A DNA stretch of 44,614 nucleotides from Gracilibacillus sp. YIM 98692 (GCF_010993965.1 NZ_WIXM01000031.1:1-44614), one strand, 5' to 3'. Shown: positions 17,704 through 27,065, counted from the stretch's first letter. Numbers and translations are program-made. The notes: generated by a model from the sequence alone, not told the origin.

Positions 17704-18072
17704 TTGGATTTATTCACACAGCTCGCTGAGGAAAAAATTAAGAAAGCGATCGAAGATGGAGATTTTGATCATTTAGAAGGTAACGGGAAGCCGCAGAAAT
17801 TAGAAGATCTCTCACGTGTTCCGGAAGATATGCGTATGAGCTATCATATGATGAAAAACAGTGGCTATTTACCTGAAGAGGTGAAGTTAAATAAGCAAAT
17901 GATTAATATAAAGGATATGATTCGAGCGTGCGAGTCGGATGAAAAGAAACAATCATTAGAAAAAAGATTAACGGAAAAAGAGTTGGAGCTAAAAATGGTA
18001 TTAGAAAAACGAAAAATTAAGAACACCAATGCTTACCGTAAATACAGCCACAAAATACACCGTTTGTTTTAA
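17704..18072 (+). CDS. DUF1992 (DnaJ subfamily C member 28-like) domain protein
   Basis: A small protein of about 122 residues made of a DUF1992 domain: LAEEKIKKAIEDGDFDHLEGNGKP at the N-terminus, then EDMRMSYHMMKNSGYLPEEV and a helical, charged C-terminus. A GTG at 17695 is possible, but TTG at 17704 is better placed behind AGGGTGAT and gives the family's usual N-terminus (M-D-L-F). It follows the MOSC gene without a gap. Function unknown; eukaryotic relatives carry a J domain, which is absent here. Confidence 0.85.
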   Translation: MDLFTQLAEEKIKKAIEDGDFDHLEGNGKPQKLEDLSRVPEDMRMSYHMMKNSGYLPEEVKLNKQMINIKDMIRACESDEKKQSLEKRLTEKELELKMVLEKRKIKNTNAYRKYSHKIHRLF

Positions 18073-18184
18073 CAGGAAAACTTTTCAAATAGGCTTTTTT
18101 TCCTGTATACTGGTTACCGTTAGTATCTGTTACAGGCTTCAAAGACTATTTTGCATACTCTGTTGCATCTTCACCGTAGTTAAA

Positions 18185-18350
18185 CAAAAATAAGCACTGT
18201 GGAGTGAGCGTTTAGTTACCGCTCCAGAAATACACTTCGCTTTCCGCGGGCGACGGTAGGGTGTATTTTTCCGCTGTGCTGAACTAGCACTTACCCAAGA
18301 AAGAATGGTTGAAAGTCATGTTGCCACAGCATATTGTAACTGCTAAACAA
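18185..18350. repeat. Degenerate single-module copy of the palindromic intergenic repeat
   Basis: Contains the family core ccagaaatacacttcgcttt followed by ccgcgggcg (about 18222-18250), the facing arm gggtgtatttttccgc (about 18258-18273) and flanking aagcac/tagcac pieces. It occupies the 362-base gap between the DUF1992 gene and yfkJ; no gene is supported in the rest of that gap. Confidence 0.6.
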
Positions 18351-18434
18351 ATCTTCATTTTATCTTAATAGCTAAACAAGCTTTTAGAAAACAGTTTTTG
18401 AAAAGGATTAACTTTTGAATAAAGGTGGTATTAT

Positions 18435-18914
18435 ATGATTAATGTATTATTTATTTGTTTAGGGAATATCTGCCGTTCCCCAATGGCGGAAGCTGTTTTT
18501 CGTCACATTGTGCAAGAAAAAGGATTGCAGAGACAGTTCCATATCGACTCTGCAGGGATGGGAAGCTGGCACATTGGAAACCCTCCGCATAAGGGGACAA
18601 GAAAGAAATTAGAGAGCTTGAATATTTCTTATGAAGGGCAAAAAGCGAGGCGGATAGACCCTAAGGATTTAGACAAGTTTGATTATATTATAGCAATGGA
18701 TCAACAAAACATGGATGATTTATATGCATTATCAACCGTTACCCATGGAGCAGAAATAAGAAAGCTTATGGATTTTGTAGAGGATGCGAAGGAAAAAAAT
18801 GTACCGGACCCATATTTCACTAAAAATTTTGATTACACATATGAACTTGTACAAAAAGGATGCGAAAAACTGTACGATTATTTGGTAAGTAAACATTTTA
18901 AGGAAAAAAAATGA
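18435..18914 (+). CDS. yfkJ: Low-molecular-weight protein-tyrosine phosphatase
   Basis: Cytoplasmic phosphotyrosine phosphatase, 159 residues. The P-loop C8-LGNIC-R14-S is at the N-terminus (VLFICLGNICRSPMAEAVF), and the general-acid aspartate lies in the motif VPDPYF near residue 127. Length and motif placement match YfkJ of B. subtilis. The two following genes, a YtxH-like protein and a YihY-family protein, reproduce the yfkJ-yfkI-yfkH order. The ribosome site is AAAGGTGG. No sequence feature reveals its protein substrate. Confidence 0.92.
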   Translation: MINVLFICLGNICRSPMAEAVFRHIVQEKGLQRQFHIDSAGMGSWHIGNPPHKGTRKKLESLNISYEGQKARRIDPKDLDKFDYIIAMDQQNMDDLYALSTVTHGAEIRKLMDFVEDAKEKNVPDPYFTKNFDYTYELVQKGCEKLYDYLVSKHFKEKK

Positions 18915-18934
18915 TAAAGAAGGGCTGGTAATCA

Positions 18935-19216
18935 ATGGGAAAACAAACTTTAGTAAAAGGAATGGTAGTAGGTGCAATTGTAGGTGGAGCTTTAACACTA
19001 TTTGACCGAAACACAAGGAGATTCGTAACGAACCAGCTAAATCAATCTAGACAAGAGGCCGTATACTACATCAAACACCCTGCTGAAGCTGTACATCAAT
19101 TGAACGAAGGATATGGAAAAGTGTCTAATCAATTTTCTGATCGATTATCACAAGCTTTAGAATTTTTAAATCAAGTGCAAGAAATATCAAATAAAAAAGG
19201 TAATAAAGAGGAATAA
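18935..19216 (+). CDS. YtxH-like small membrane-associated protein (YfkI position)
   Basis: A 93-residue protein with one glycine-rich N-terminal hydrophobic segment (GMVVGAIVGGALTLF, residues 9-23) and a polar helical tail, the layout of YtxH-type proteins. It lies between yfkJ and the YihY gene and touches the latter's start codon, so the three form an operon. The name YfkI rests on gene order more than on sequence. The role of the family is unknown; some members respond to general stress. Confidence 0.75.
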   Translation: MGKQTLVKGMVVGAIVGGALTLFDRNTRRFVTNQLNQSRQEAVYYIKHPAEAVHQLNEGYGKVSNQFSDRLSQALEFLNQVQEISNKKGNKEE

Positions 19217-20071
19217 ATGAGTAAGAGGAAATGGGTGGATATACCAGCAGTTTCTTTTATGAAGCAGCTGATGAAACGATTTGCAGATGATGATATAGCT
19301 GGTTTAGCGGCACAATTGTCTTATTTTTTCGTATTATCTTTATTTCCATTTATAATTTTTTTAGTTACATTAGTGGGATACTTACCTTTTCAACAAATTG
19401 ATTTTATTCAGTTTATTTCGACTTATGCACCACAAGAGATAACGCATTTAATAGAGAATAATGTGACGGCAATTATTGATAATCGTAATGGTGGATTGTT
19501 GTCAGTAGGTATTATAGGAACATTATGGTCTGCTTCAATTGGCATCAATGCCATTATCCGTTCTTTTAATAGAGCTTATAATATTGATGAGGAGCGTTCT
19601 TTTATAAGGGTAAGAGTCGTTTCGATTGTGTTAACTTTTGCGATGTTGCTAGTCATCATTATCGCCTTTTTATTACCGATTTTTGGTCGCGCCATTGGCG
19701 TTTCGTTATTTTCGATATTTGGTTTATCGGAAACTTTTTTACAGTGGTGGAATGCCCTTCGATGGGTGATATCTTCTGTTATCTTTTTCATTGTATTGAT
19801 CACTTTATATTTGCTGGCACCAAGTAAAAAAGTACATGTGAAAGATGTCTTTATAGGAGCGCTTTTCAGCACCATTTTTTGGCAGTTAACTTCATTAGCT
19901 TTTTCTTTATATGTTTCTAAGATGGGGAACTATTCTGCAACATATGGCAGCCTTGGCGGGGTTATAATTCTAATGATTTGGTTTTACTTATCTGGAATTA
20001 TTATTATTGTTGGTGGCGAAATCAATGCCTTGAAAGAAAAAATGAGACAAAGAAATAGCAATGAAGTATAA
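19217..20071 (+). CDS. yfkH: YihY/virulence factor BrkB family membrane protein
   Basis: An inner-membrane protein of the YihY family, 284 residues with six predicted helices. The family start DIAGLAAQLSYFFVLSLFPFIIF is clear, followed by LWSASIGINAIIRSFNRAYNIDEERSF and the late segment YSATYGSLGGVIILMIWFYLSGIIIIVGGEINA. It was once annotated as ribonuclease BN because of a misassignment; the present view is a membrane protein of unknown transport function. It begins immediately after the stop of the preceding gene and closes the yfkJIH operon. Confidence 0.92.
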   Translation: MSKRKWVDIPAVSFMKQLMKRFADDDIAGLAAQLSYFFVLSLFPFIIFLVTLVGYLPFQQIDFIQFISTYAPQEITHLIENNVTAIIDNRNGGLLSVGIIGTLWSASIGINAIIRSFNRAYNIDEERSFIRVRVVSIVLTFAMLLVIIIAFLLPIFGRAIGVSLFSIFGLSETFLQWWNALRWVISSVIFFIVLITLYLLAPSKKVHVKDVFIGALFSTIFWQLTSLAFSLYVSKMGNYSATYGSLGGVIILMIWFYLSGIIIIVGGEINALKEKMRQRNSNEV

Positions 20072-20099
20072 CCTGTTTTTTCGTGGCAGGTTATTTTTT
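20068..20099 (+). terminator. Terminator of the yfkJIH operon
   Basis: ATAACCTG and CAGGTTAT form an 8-bp stem followed by TTTTT. The stop codon of the YihY gene lies in the ascending arm. Confidence 0.85.
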
Positions 20100-20149
20100 G
20101 TGGAAAAAATGTTTTAAGAGAAATATAATTTTATCACGGTGAACAAATG

Positions 20150-20258
20150 TCCGTAATCCCCCCATGACTTAGAATAATGAAATGAAAAAGTGGGGATAAC
20201 GGACGCCACCACCCTGATAATTTCGCTAACCATCAGTGGGGACGCCCCCCACTGATGG
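20150..20258. repeat. Two consecutive inverted repeats (possible mobile-element remnant)
   Basis: The first pair is TCCGTAATCCCCCCA (20150-20164) with TGGGGATAACGGA (20191-20203). The second is a perfect 12-bp hairpin, CCATCAGTGGGG (20230-20241) with CCCCACTGATGG (20247-20258) around a five-base loop. Neither is followed by a T run, so they are not ordinary terminators. They lie downstream of both convergent genes. Confidence 0.6.
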
Positions 20259-20359
20259 GAGTCTCTCTTTATCATAAAAGAAAAAGAGCCTACCTAATAG
20301 CCCATTTACTGATCAAACAACTGAAATATGAATTGGACTTTTGGAACAGCTCGAAGCAG

Positions 20360-22303
20360 TTAACCTTTTAATAGCCTTAACCCATTTAAAATAACAAGAA
20401 TGGTGCTGCCTTCATGACCAACTACGCCTAGAGGCAGATCGATCATTTGTAAGAAATTAGAGGCAATTAACAATAAAATGACTGTTATAGAAAAGACGAT
20501 ATTTTGCTTGATAATACGATTCATTTTTCTAGATAGTTTGATAGCATCCACTATTCGCGGTAATTTGTTTTTGACTAGTACGATATTAGCTGTCTCTAGT
20601 GCAACATCACTGCCTGCTCCCATGGCAATTCCTAGATTAGCTGTAGCAAGTGCTGGTGCATCATTAATACCATCCCCAATCATTGCAATTTTTCCGTATT
20701 GCTTGGATAAGTGCTTCATCTCATTTACTTTATCTTCTGGTAAACAGTTCGCACGGAAATCTTTTATATTGGCTTCATTGGCAATGGCTGCTGCTGTCTC
20801 TTGATTATCTCCTGTCAGCATAATCGTTTTTACACCAAGTTTATTTAAGGCATGTATTGTCTGCATAGAATCCTTTCTTAATTGATCTTTTAACAGTAAT
20901 AAACCAATAATTTCATGATCTCGTTGAATAAAAATTCTTGTTTTCGCATCATCATTCGAAAGGTCATTCGCGTAACCTTCCATAAAAGCTTTTGCTTTTT
21001 CCTCCCCAACTAAACGTGCACTTCCAATATTCCAAATGCTATTTTGCACCTGTGCTTGCACACCTTTTCCGTTAATATGAATGACATTATCTACTTCTAC
21101 CGACAATAGATCTCTTTTTGTTTTACAAAAATCAAATACTGCTTTTGCTAAAGGGTGGTTCGATTGTTTTTCAATAGCATGTAAGATAGAGAATACTTCC
21201 TTCACATTTTCTTGTTCGTTTAGCCGAACATCTGTCACAACCGGTCTTCCTTCGGTTAAAGTTCCTGTTTTATCAAAAGCTATTGCGTGAATTCCGGCAA
21301 GACCTTCAGCATGTAATCCGCCTTTAAATAAAATGCCTTTTCTTGCTCCATTCGAAATTGCAGATAGTGTAGCTGGCATGATGGACGCAATGAGTGCACA
21401 AGGGGAGGCTACAACTAATAAAATCATAGCTCGATATATGGTATCAGTCCAGGACCAACCAATAAGATAATACGGTAAAAACATCATCAATCCTACAACG
21501 ATCAAAACGACTTTGACATAAGTGTTCTCAAAGCGTTCAATAAATTGTTGAGATGGAGATTTTTCATCATGTGCAGAGTGGACAAGCTTAATAATTCGTT
21601 GAAACAGTGTTTCATTTGGCAATGTATTGATTTCTACGGTGATACTCCCATTGTCATTCATCGTTCCGGCATAAACCTTGTCATCTTTTTGCTTAGCTAC
21701 CGGAATGGACTCTCCTGTTAGTGCACTTTCATCAATGATTGTGTTTCCTTTTTTTACAATGCCATCAGCAGGTACACGTTCTCCTGCTTTAATAAGGATT
21801 TGATTTCCTATGTTTAAGTCTTTAACGGAAATGGTTTCTTCCCCTTGTTCGGTAATTAAATGAGCTGTTTCTGGTTGGAGGTCCATCAGTGATTTTAATT
21901 CTTTTTCACTTTTGTTTTCCGTATAAGTTTCTAATGCACCTGATAAGGCGAAAATAAAGATGAGAATAGCTCCCTCTGTCCAATATCCGATCGATGCAGC
22001 TCCTATTGCTGCTATAATCATCAGAAGTTCTACATTTAACGTTTTTTCTTCTATACTTTCTGTTATTCCTTCCTTAGCCTTCGCATATCCACCAATAATA
22101 AAAGCACTGATAAGTAAAGTTATGCTCCATTCTTGTGTTAAAGCAGCCTGAAATAACCATGTAAAAAATATAATAAGACCACTGATAATGGCAGCAGCTA
22201 GTTCGCGATGTTTCCAAATTTGATGTATGAATTTAGATGGTGTAAAAGAAGGCACTTTAGGTTCAATTGTTTTATCTAGAATAATTTTTAAATAGTTACT
22301 CAA
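20360..22303 (-). CDS. pfeT: P1B-4 type heavy-metal efflux ATPase (PfeT/ZosA-like, probably Fe(II))
   Basis: A metal-exporting P-type ATPase of about 647 residues without an N-terminal metal-binding domain. Motifs in order: ALTGESIPV (actuator), ASPCALIASIMPATLSAIS (metal-site SPC), FDKTGTLTEG (phosphorylation), IMLTGDNQETAAAIA and MIGDGINDAPALATANLGIAMG (hinge), then VVGHEGSTILVILNG. SPC together with HEGST defines subgroup P1B-4, which includes the ferrous-iron exporter PfeT of B. subtilis. The frame is open to an ATG at 22342 that has no ribosome site; GGGGAGGAG is placed for the TTG at 22303. A PerR box and a Fur-like box precede it, supporting iron as substrate, although cobalt or zinc cannot be excluded. 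Confidence 0.9.
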   Translation of the reverse strand: MSNYLKIILDKTIEPKVPSFTPSKFIHQIWKHRELAAAIISGLIIFFTWLFQAALTQEWSITLLISAFIIGGYAKAKEGITESIEEKTLNVELLMIIAAIGAASIGYWTEGAILIFIFALSGALETYTENKSEKELKSLMDLQPETAHLITEQGEETISVKDLNIGNQILIKAGERVPADGIVKKGNTIIDESALTGESIPVAKQKDDKVYAGTMNDNGSITVEINTLPNETLFQRIIKLVHSAHDEKSPSQQFIERFENTYVKVVLIVVGLMMFLPYYLIGWSWTDTIYRAMILLVVASPCALIASIMPATLSAISNGARKGILFKGGLHAEGLAGIHAIAFDKTGTLTEGRPVVTDVRLNEQENVKEVFSILHAIEKQSNHPLAKAVFDFCKTKRDLLSVEVDNVIHINGKGVQAQVQNSIWNIGSARLVGEEKAKAFMEGYANDLSNDDAKTRIFIQRDHEIIGLLLLKDQLRKDSMQTIHALNKLGVKTIMLTGDNQETAAAIANEANIKDFRANCLPEDKVNEMKHLSKQYGKIAMIGDGINDAPALATANLGIAMGAGSDVALETANIVLVKNKLPRIVDAIKLSRKMNRIIKQNIVFSITVILLLIASNFLQMIDLPLGVVGHEGSTILVILNGLRLLKG

Positions 22304-22355
22304 TGACTCTCCTCCCCTTATATAATTGATAATATTTTTCATTAAAACTGGGTGA

Positions 22356-22370
22356 TGATAAAGATTATCA
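22356..22370 (-). promoter_or_regulatory. Fur-type box upstream of pfeT
   Basis: TGATAAAGATTATCA matches the 7-1-7 Fur core TGATAATnATTATCA at 13 of the 14 defined bases. It lies between the PerR box and the pfeT start. In B. subtilis both PerR and Fur act on pfeT. Related regulators such as Zur or MntR use similar sites, so the protein is inferred. Confidence 0.5.
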
Positions 22371-22380
22371 TTATCACAAA

Positions 22381-22395
22381 TTATAATAATTATAA
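22381..22395 (-). promoter_or_regulatory. PerR box upstream of pfeT
   Basis: TTATAATAATTATAA is an exact match to the PerR consensus TTATAATnATTATAA and is fully palindromic. It lies just downstream of the predicted transcription start, where a bound repressor would block transcription. Confidence 0.8.
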
Positions 22396-22411
22396 AATAA
22401 TAATTTATTTA

Positions 22412-22439
22412 ATGATATCATAGTTATCAAAAATGTCAA
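22412..22439 (-). promoter_or_regulatory. SigmaA promoter of pfeT
   Basis: On the minus strand, TTGACA (22439-22434), a 16-base spacer and TATCAT (22417-22412). The start of transcription would fall near 22405, about ten bases before the PerR box. Confidence 0.7.
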
Positions 22440-22729
22440 TTTGTATGGTGATGATTTACAAACAGGAAGGGGTTAGTATAAAAAGCACTAGAAGTGAAAG
22501 GTATAAATATTTGTTTTATCATATTCAAATTTGTTCTAATTGCTGCAAATGAACATCAATTAATTGACGTTGAAAAATGAGAATTTTGGTATCATAGAGG
22601 TATTTAAGGGTGAGAAGAAACATATATAAAATTTGTGTAAATATTCTTCATTATTATTTATTTTATTCATATATGTGGTAAAATTTTTGTGAGATATTTC
22701 AACATTCAATAGCACTATTGTAGTCGTAA

Positions 22730-23896
<1,167 letters not shown>

Positions 23897-23987
23897 CGGT
23901 TTAATTTGTGATTAATTTGGTCATCATAATACAAAATATGATTAATGCAAGAGACAGTAGAATTTTGTACATAAGGATGGTTAAACC

Positions 23988-25157
23988 GTGAAAATATTAA
24001 TAATTACGGAAACTTTTATACCTTCTACAGATGGTGTGGTCACACGTTTAAAAGAAAGCATTAGATACTTCATGAAACAAGGGCATGATGTCCGAGTTGT
24101 TGCACCAGACTTAGGTGTGGATGAATTTGAAGGTGCTTTAATAAAAGGAGTTCCTGCGAGAAGATTATTCTTTTATCGGTCCAAAAAATTCGCCATGCCA
24201 TCACGTAGAGTGAAGGGTATGATAGAAGAATATCAGCCAGATATCATTCATGTCGTCAATCCTGCTATTTTAGGATTTTCAGGTGTATATTATGCAAAGA
24301 AACTACAGTATCCATTACTAGCATCCTATCATACACAAGTGCCGAAATATGCAGATTACTATCATTTATCCATATTTAAAGGCCTATTATGGTGGTATTT
24401 TCGAAAACTGCATAATCAAGCAGATATCAATCTATGTACTTCGGAAGTTGTACGAAAAGAGTTGGATTCTCAGTCATTTCAAAATGTACATGTTTGGAAG
24501 CGTGGTGTTGATACAACCCTTTTTCATCCTGACAAATATGATGCGAATATGAGAGAAACTTTAACGAATGGTCAGCCTGATAAAAAGCTATTACTATATG
24601 TTGGAAGGCTAGCACCCGAAAAGGAAATAGAAAAAATTAAGGAAGTGCTAGAAATATCTGATCAATTCGTTTTAGCTATCGTAGGGGATGGTCCGCATCG
24701 TTCATCTTTAGAAAAACATTTTGAAGGTATGGACGTTGTCTTTACTGGTTTTATGCATGGCGAAGAATTAGCAAAAGCTTATGCCTCTTCTGATGTCTTT
24801 TTGTTTCCGTCGACAACAGAAACGTTGGGGTTGGTAATTACGGAAGCAATGGCATCGGGATTGCCTATTGTTGCTGCTAAAAGTGGCCCAACTTGTGAGC
24901 AGATTGAAGATGAGAGAACTGGTTTATTATATGATCCATTAAACCCTCAAGATTTTACGAGAACGATTTTACAATTTGAGGATGAAACGCTTCGTAAGAG
25001 GCTCTCTAAAACGGCTCGTTCAGAAATTGCTGATATGGGATGGGACGAACAGTCAAAGCAAATTCTAGCATTTTATCATCAGGTTGCCGGCATTGAGCAA
25101 GAAAATCCTGCTAAAAATCTATCGTCCCCATCTACAGAAAAAAGCTTAAGGCGTTAA
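23988..25157 (+). CDS. sqdX: GT4 glycosyltransferase, SqdX-like sulfoquinovosyltransferase
   Basis: A retaining GT-B glycosyltransferase predicted to move sulfoquinovose from UDP-sulfoquinovose to diacylglycerol at the membrane. The N-terminus ITETFIPSTDGVVTRLKESI, then PDIIHVVNPAILGFSGVYYAK, ASYHTQVPKYADYY and VWKRGVDTTLFHP follow the SqdX pattern. The GT4 donor-binding motif is ETLGLVITEAMASGLPIVA. The start is GTG, 91 bases after sqdB, with AAGGATGG as ribosome site. At 389 residues it has the usual length. Without sqdB next door it could also be read as a glucosyl- or mannosyltransferase; the pairing makes SqdX the best call. Confidence 0.85.
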   Translation: MKILIITETFIPSTDGVVTRLKESIRYFMKQGHDVRVVAPDLGVDEFEGALIKGVPARRLFFYRSKKFAMPSRRVKGMIEEYQPDIIHVVNPAILGFSGVYYAKKLQYPLLASYHTQVPKYADYYHLSIFKGLLWWYFRKLHNQADINLCTSEVVRKELDSQSFQNVHVWKRGVDTTLFHPDKYDANMRETLTNGQPDKKLLLYVGRLAPEKEIEKIKEVLEISDQFVLAIVGDGPHRSSLEKHFEGMDVVFTGFMHGEELAKAYASSDVFLFPSTTETLGLVITEAMASGLPIVAAKSGPTCEQIEDERTGLLYDPLNPQDFTRTILQFEDETLRKRLSKTARSEIADMGWDEQSKQILAFYHQVAGIEQENPAKNLSSPSTEKSLRR

Positions 25158-25169
25158 TGTTTAATTTAA

Positions 25170-25288
25170 GGCTGTGTTCTAAAAACTTGTTACTTTCGGT
25201 AAAAACTTCATTAGTTTGGGAGAGTGGAAAGTGACCGCCTAGATCTAACCTGAACGATGGAAAAACAACAAACTTTATAAAAACAGCA
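25170..25288. mobile_element. 119-bp MITE with 8-bp target-site duplication
   Basis: The element starts GGCTGTGTTCTAAAAACTTG and ends with an inverted relative (...AAACTTTATAAAAACAGCA); about 18 of the first 26 positions agree between ends. It is flanked by a perfect direct repeat TAATTTAA at 25162-25169 and 25289-25296. It has no coding capacity. It sits between sqdX and gtrA and would need an IS transposase in trans. Confidence 0.75.
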
Positions 25289-25307
25289 TAATTTAAAGAG
25301 GGATAGA

Positions 25308-25757
25308 ATGAGTAAACAACGAAGGAAAAGTGGTCCCTTACAATTTTTTCAGTTTGGTCTCATAGGAATTGGAAATGCAGTAGTAGATATTGGTACATTG
25401 AATCTACTGTTGCTGTTATTTCATACAGATGATCGTATGTGGTTATTAGCATATAATACGATAGCTTACACGTTAGCTGTGACTAATAGTTATTTTTGGA
25501 ATGCAAATATCACCTTTAAACGATCAGCAACGGGTACAAATTTTCAAAGGTTCGGTTTTATTACACAAAGTATAATTAGTTTAGGAGTCAGTAATGTTGT
25601 ATTTATTGGCTTAAATAGCATGCTAGAACATTTTGGTGTATTAAATTGGCTTCGTTATAATATTGCAAAAGGTTTAGCGATGTTGTTATCATCTATCGCT
25701 AGCTTTTTTATGGTAAAATATTTTGTTTTTAAAGATTACGGAAAAAGTCGAAAATAG
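25308..25757 (+). CDS. GtrA family membrane protein
   Basis: A 149-residue protein with four predicted helices, typical of GtrA (PF04138): FGLIGIGNAVVDIGTLNLLLLL at the start, then NTIAYTLAVTNSYFWNANITFKR and, near the end, SSIASFFMVKYFVFKD. GtrA proteins are linked to moving lipid-linked sugars across the membrane or to cell-wall glycosylation. It lies 150 bases after sqdX; that gap holds the MITE, so the original operon may have been tighter. A role in moving a sulfoquinovosyl or other lipid-linked sugar is inference from position only. Confidence 0.88.
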   Translation: MSKQRRKSGPLQFFQFGLIGIGNAVVDIGTLNLLLLLFHTDDRMWLLAYNTIAYTLAVTNSYFWNANITFKRSATGTNFQRFGFITQSIISLGVSNVVFIGLNSMLEHFGVLNWLRYNIAKGLAMLLSSIASFFMVKYFVFKDYGKSRK

Positions 25758-25818
25758 TCATATCCTCCATTTTTTGTGCTACACTAGACGTAACCTAGCT
25801 TAAGAAGGAGGAATATGA

Positions 25819-26211
25819 ATGGATTTTTATTTAAAAGAAGGCGGTATGCGTACACAGTTAGAATATGGCGTATTAGATATTTCTGGTAATGAAGAATTCG
25901 GTTATCGCCCATTTCAACTGATGGTGTCCTCTATCGCAGGTTGTAGTGCTTCTGTCTTCCGTAAAGTGTTAGAAAAAAAACGATTGGACATTGAAGATTT
26001 AAAAGTGTCAGCAGAAGTGGAAAGAAACCCCGAGGAGGCGAATAAAATTGAATCTATTCATTTAAACTTCACAGTAAAAGGGGTTCAGCTAAGTATTGAT
26101 CAAATGGAAAAGAGTCTCGAAATCGCTAGGAAAAACTGTTCTATGGTTCGTACGATTGAAGATACAGTGAAAGTAACCGAAACAATAGAAGTGATAAACA
26201 TTAGTAGATAG
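25819..26211 (+). CDS. OsmC family protein (thiol peroxidase-like)
   Basis: A 130-residue cytoplasmic protein of the OsmC/Ohr superfamily, which reduces organic hydroperoxides with a cysteine pair. The first conserved cysteine is C42 in LMVSSIAGCSASVFRK and the second is C107 in ARKNCSMVRTIEDTVKV; both are present. It is short and lacks the long N-terminal strand region of true Ohr, so it fits the YhfA-like OsmC branch. An AAGGAGG ribosome site precedes the ATG by eight bases. It stands alone between gtrA and yfkD. Confidence 0.85.
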   Translation: MDFYLKEGGMRTQLEYGVLDISGNEEFGYRPFQLMVSSIAGCSASVFRKVLEKKRLDIEDLKVSAEVERNPEEANKIESIHLNFTVKGVQLSIDQMEKSLEIARKNCSMVRTIEDTVKVTETIEVINISR

Positions 26212-26224
26212 TAATGAATAGTTT

Positions 26225-26268
26225 TCTCGTCCCTTTGGTAAACTAAACAAAAAGTAGAAGGGACGAGA
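26225..26268. promoter_or_regulatory. 11-bp inverted repeat at the yfkD leader
   Basis: TCTCGTCCCTT (26225-26235) and AAGGGACGAGA (26258-26268) are perfect inverted copies 22 bases apart. The right copy contains the ribosome site and ends at the base before the yfkD ATG. The spacer includes TGGTAAACT, a possible extended -10. It could be an operator or an RNA hairpin hiding the ribosome site. Confidence 0.5.
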
Positions 26269-27048
26269 ATGATGGAAAAAGTAAGCCTTTCTGTTATATT
26301 AGCTTTCATAATGTTGACGGTTCCTTTGATGGCATCAACCAAGGCAGATATTCCGGATTATGTAGAGAACATTGATGAAGAGAACACTTCTCCAAAAAAA
26401 TCAGAAGAGCAAAATAATGTAGAACCAAGTAATTTAGTAAATACATTGATGGATGGTTTAAACATTGAGATTGAAAATCCAGAGCTTGTTCAATTGTTAA
26501 ACGAATCTAGTCTGAATCCATCACCTTTAGCATTTGGTTATAGAGGAAACATTTATTTAGGTCGTTGGCCCTTACGATATGATTCGGAGGAATCGAACGT
26601 AAAATGGGAGTTCCAAGTAGTCAACACCAATGAAGTAGATAACAGATATGGTGATAAAGAAGAGAGTGTTTATTATCATCAAGAAGAAGACAAGCATGTG
26701 AAAGGTGCACTTACTGCGAAAGTGGACCGTGCTAATCAAATCAAGCAGATGGTTTTAAATAAGGCAAGCCAACAAGTGGATTTACCTTTAACCTTCCATG
26801 CTGTAATTGGAAATGATACGAAGTTAAGTAAAACGTATGCCATACCAAAAGGGGATATTGGACGTTTAGAAGCTTATCTGCCAGTATTACAAGAGAAAGG
26901 TCAAATCACTTATGGAGAAGTTTATTTAGAATTAAAAGGCTCAGGTAAGGAATTAGTGATCAAAAATGTGACGAAGCAAGAGGTAGGAGCTATCATCCCA
27001 GTACAAAATCATCTTGCATTTAAATTCCAATCAAAAGGCGCGCAGTAA
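26269..27048 (+). CDS. yfkD: YfkD family secreted protein
   Basis: A 259-residue exported protein. The N-terminal signal peptide (LSVILAFIMLTVPLMAS) is probably cleaved after TKA. A low-complexity acidic linker rich in E, N and S follows to about residue 50, and then the YfkD domain with NPELVQLLNESSLNPSPLAFGYRG, IYLGRWPLRYDSEES and the C-terminal GEVYLELKGSGKELVIKNVT. The domain has no known biochemical role. A neighbouring MscS gene corresponds to yfkC, so the yfkC/yfkD neighbourhood of Bacillus is kept, although the two are convergent and separated by a repeat here. A second ATG follows the first directly. Confidence 0.82.
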   Translation: MMEKVSLSVILAFIMLTVPLMASTKADIPDYVENIDEENTSPKKSEEQNNVEPSNLVNTLMDGLNIEIENPELVQLLNESSLNPSPLAFGYRGNIYLGRWPLRYDSEESNVKWEFQVVNTNEVDNRYGDKEESVYYHQEEDKHVKGALTAKVDRANQIKQMVLNKASQQVDLPLTFHAVIGNDTKLSKTYAIPKGDIGRLEAYLPVLQEKGQITYGEVYLELKGSGKELVIKNVTKQEVGAIIPVQNHLAFKFQSKGAQ

Positions 27049-27065
27049 ACCTGCGCGCTTTTTTT
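27038..27065 (+). terminator. Terminator of yfkD
   Basis: GCGCGCAG and CTGCGCGC form an 8-bp GC-rich stem followed by TTTTTTT. The stop codon TAA is the loop, so the last codons of yfkD are part of the terminator. Confidence 0.92.

Noticed and set aside
22304-22342. ATG start of pfeT at 22342
   Set aside because: No ribosome site precedes it and it would place the strong GGGGAGGAG inside the coding region; the TTG at 22303 fits better.
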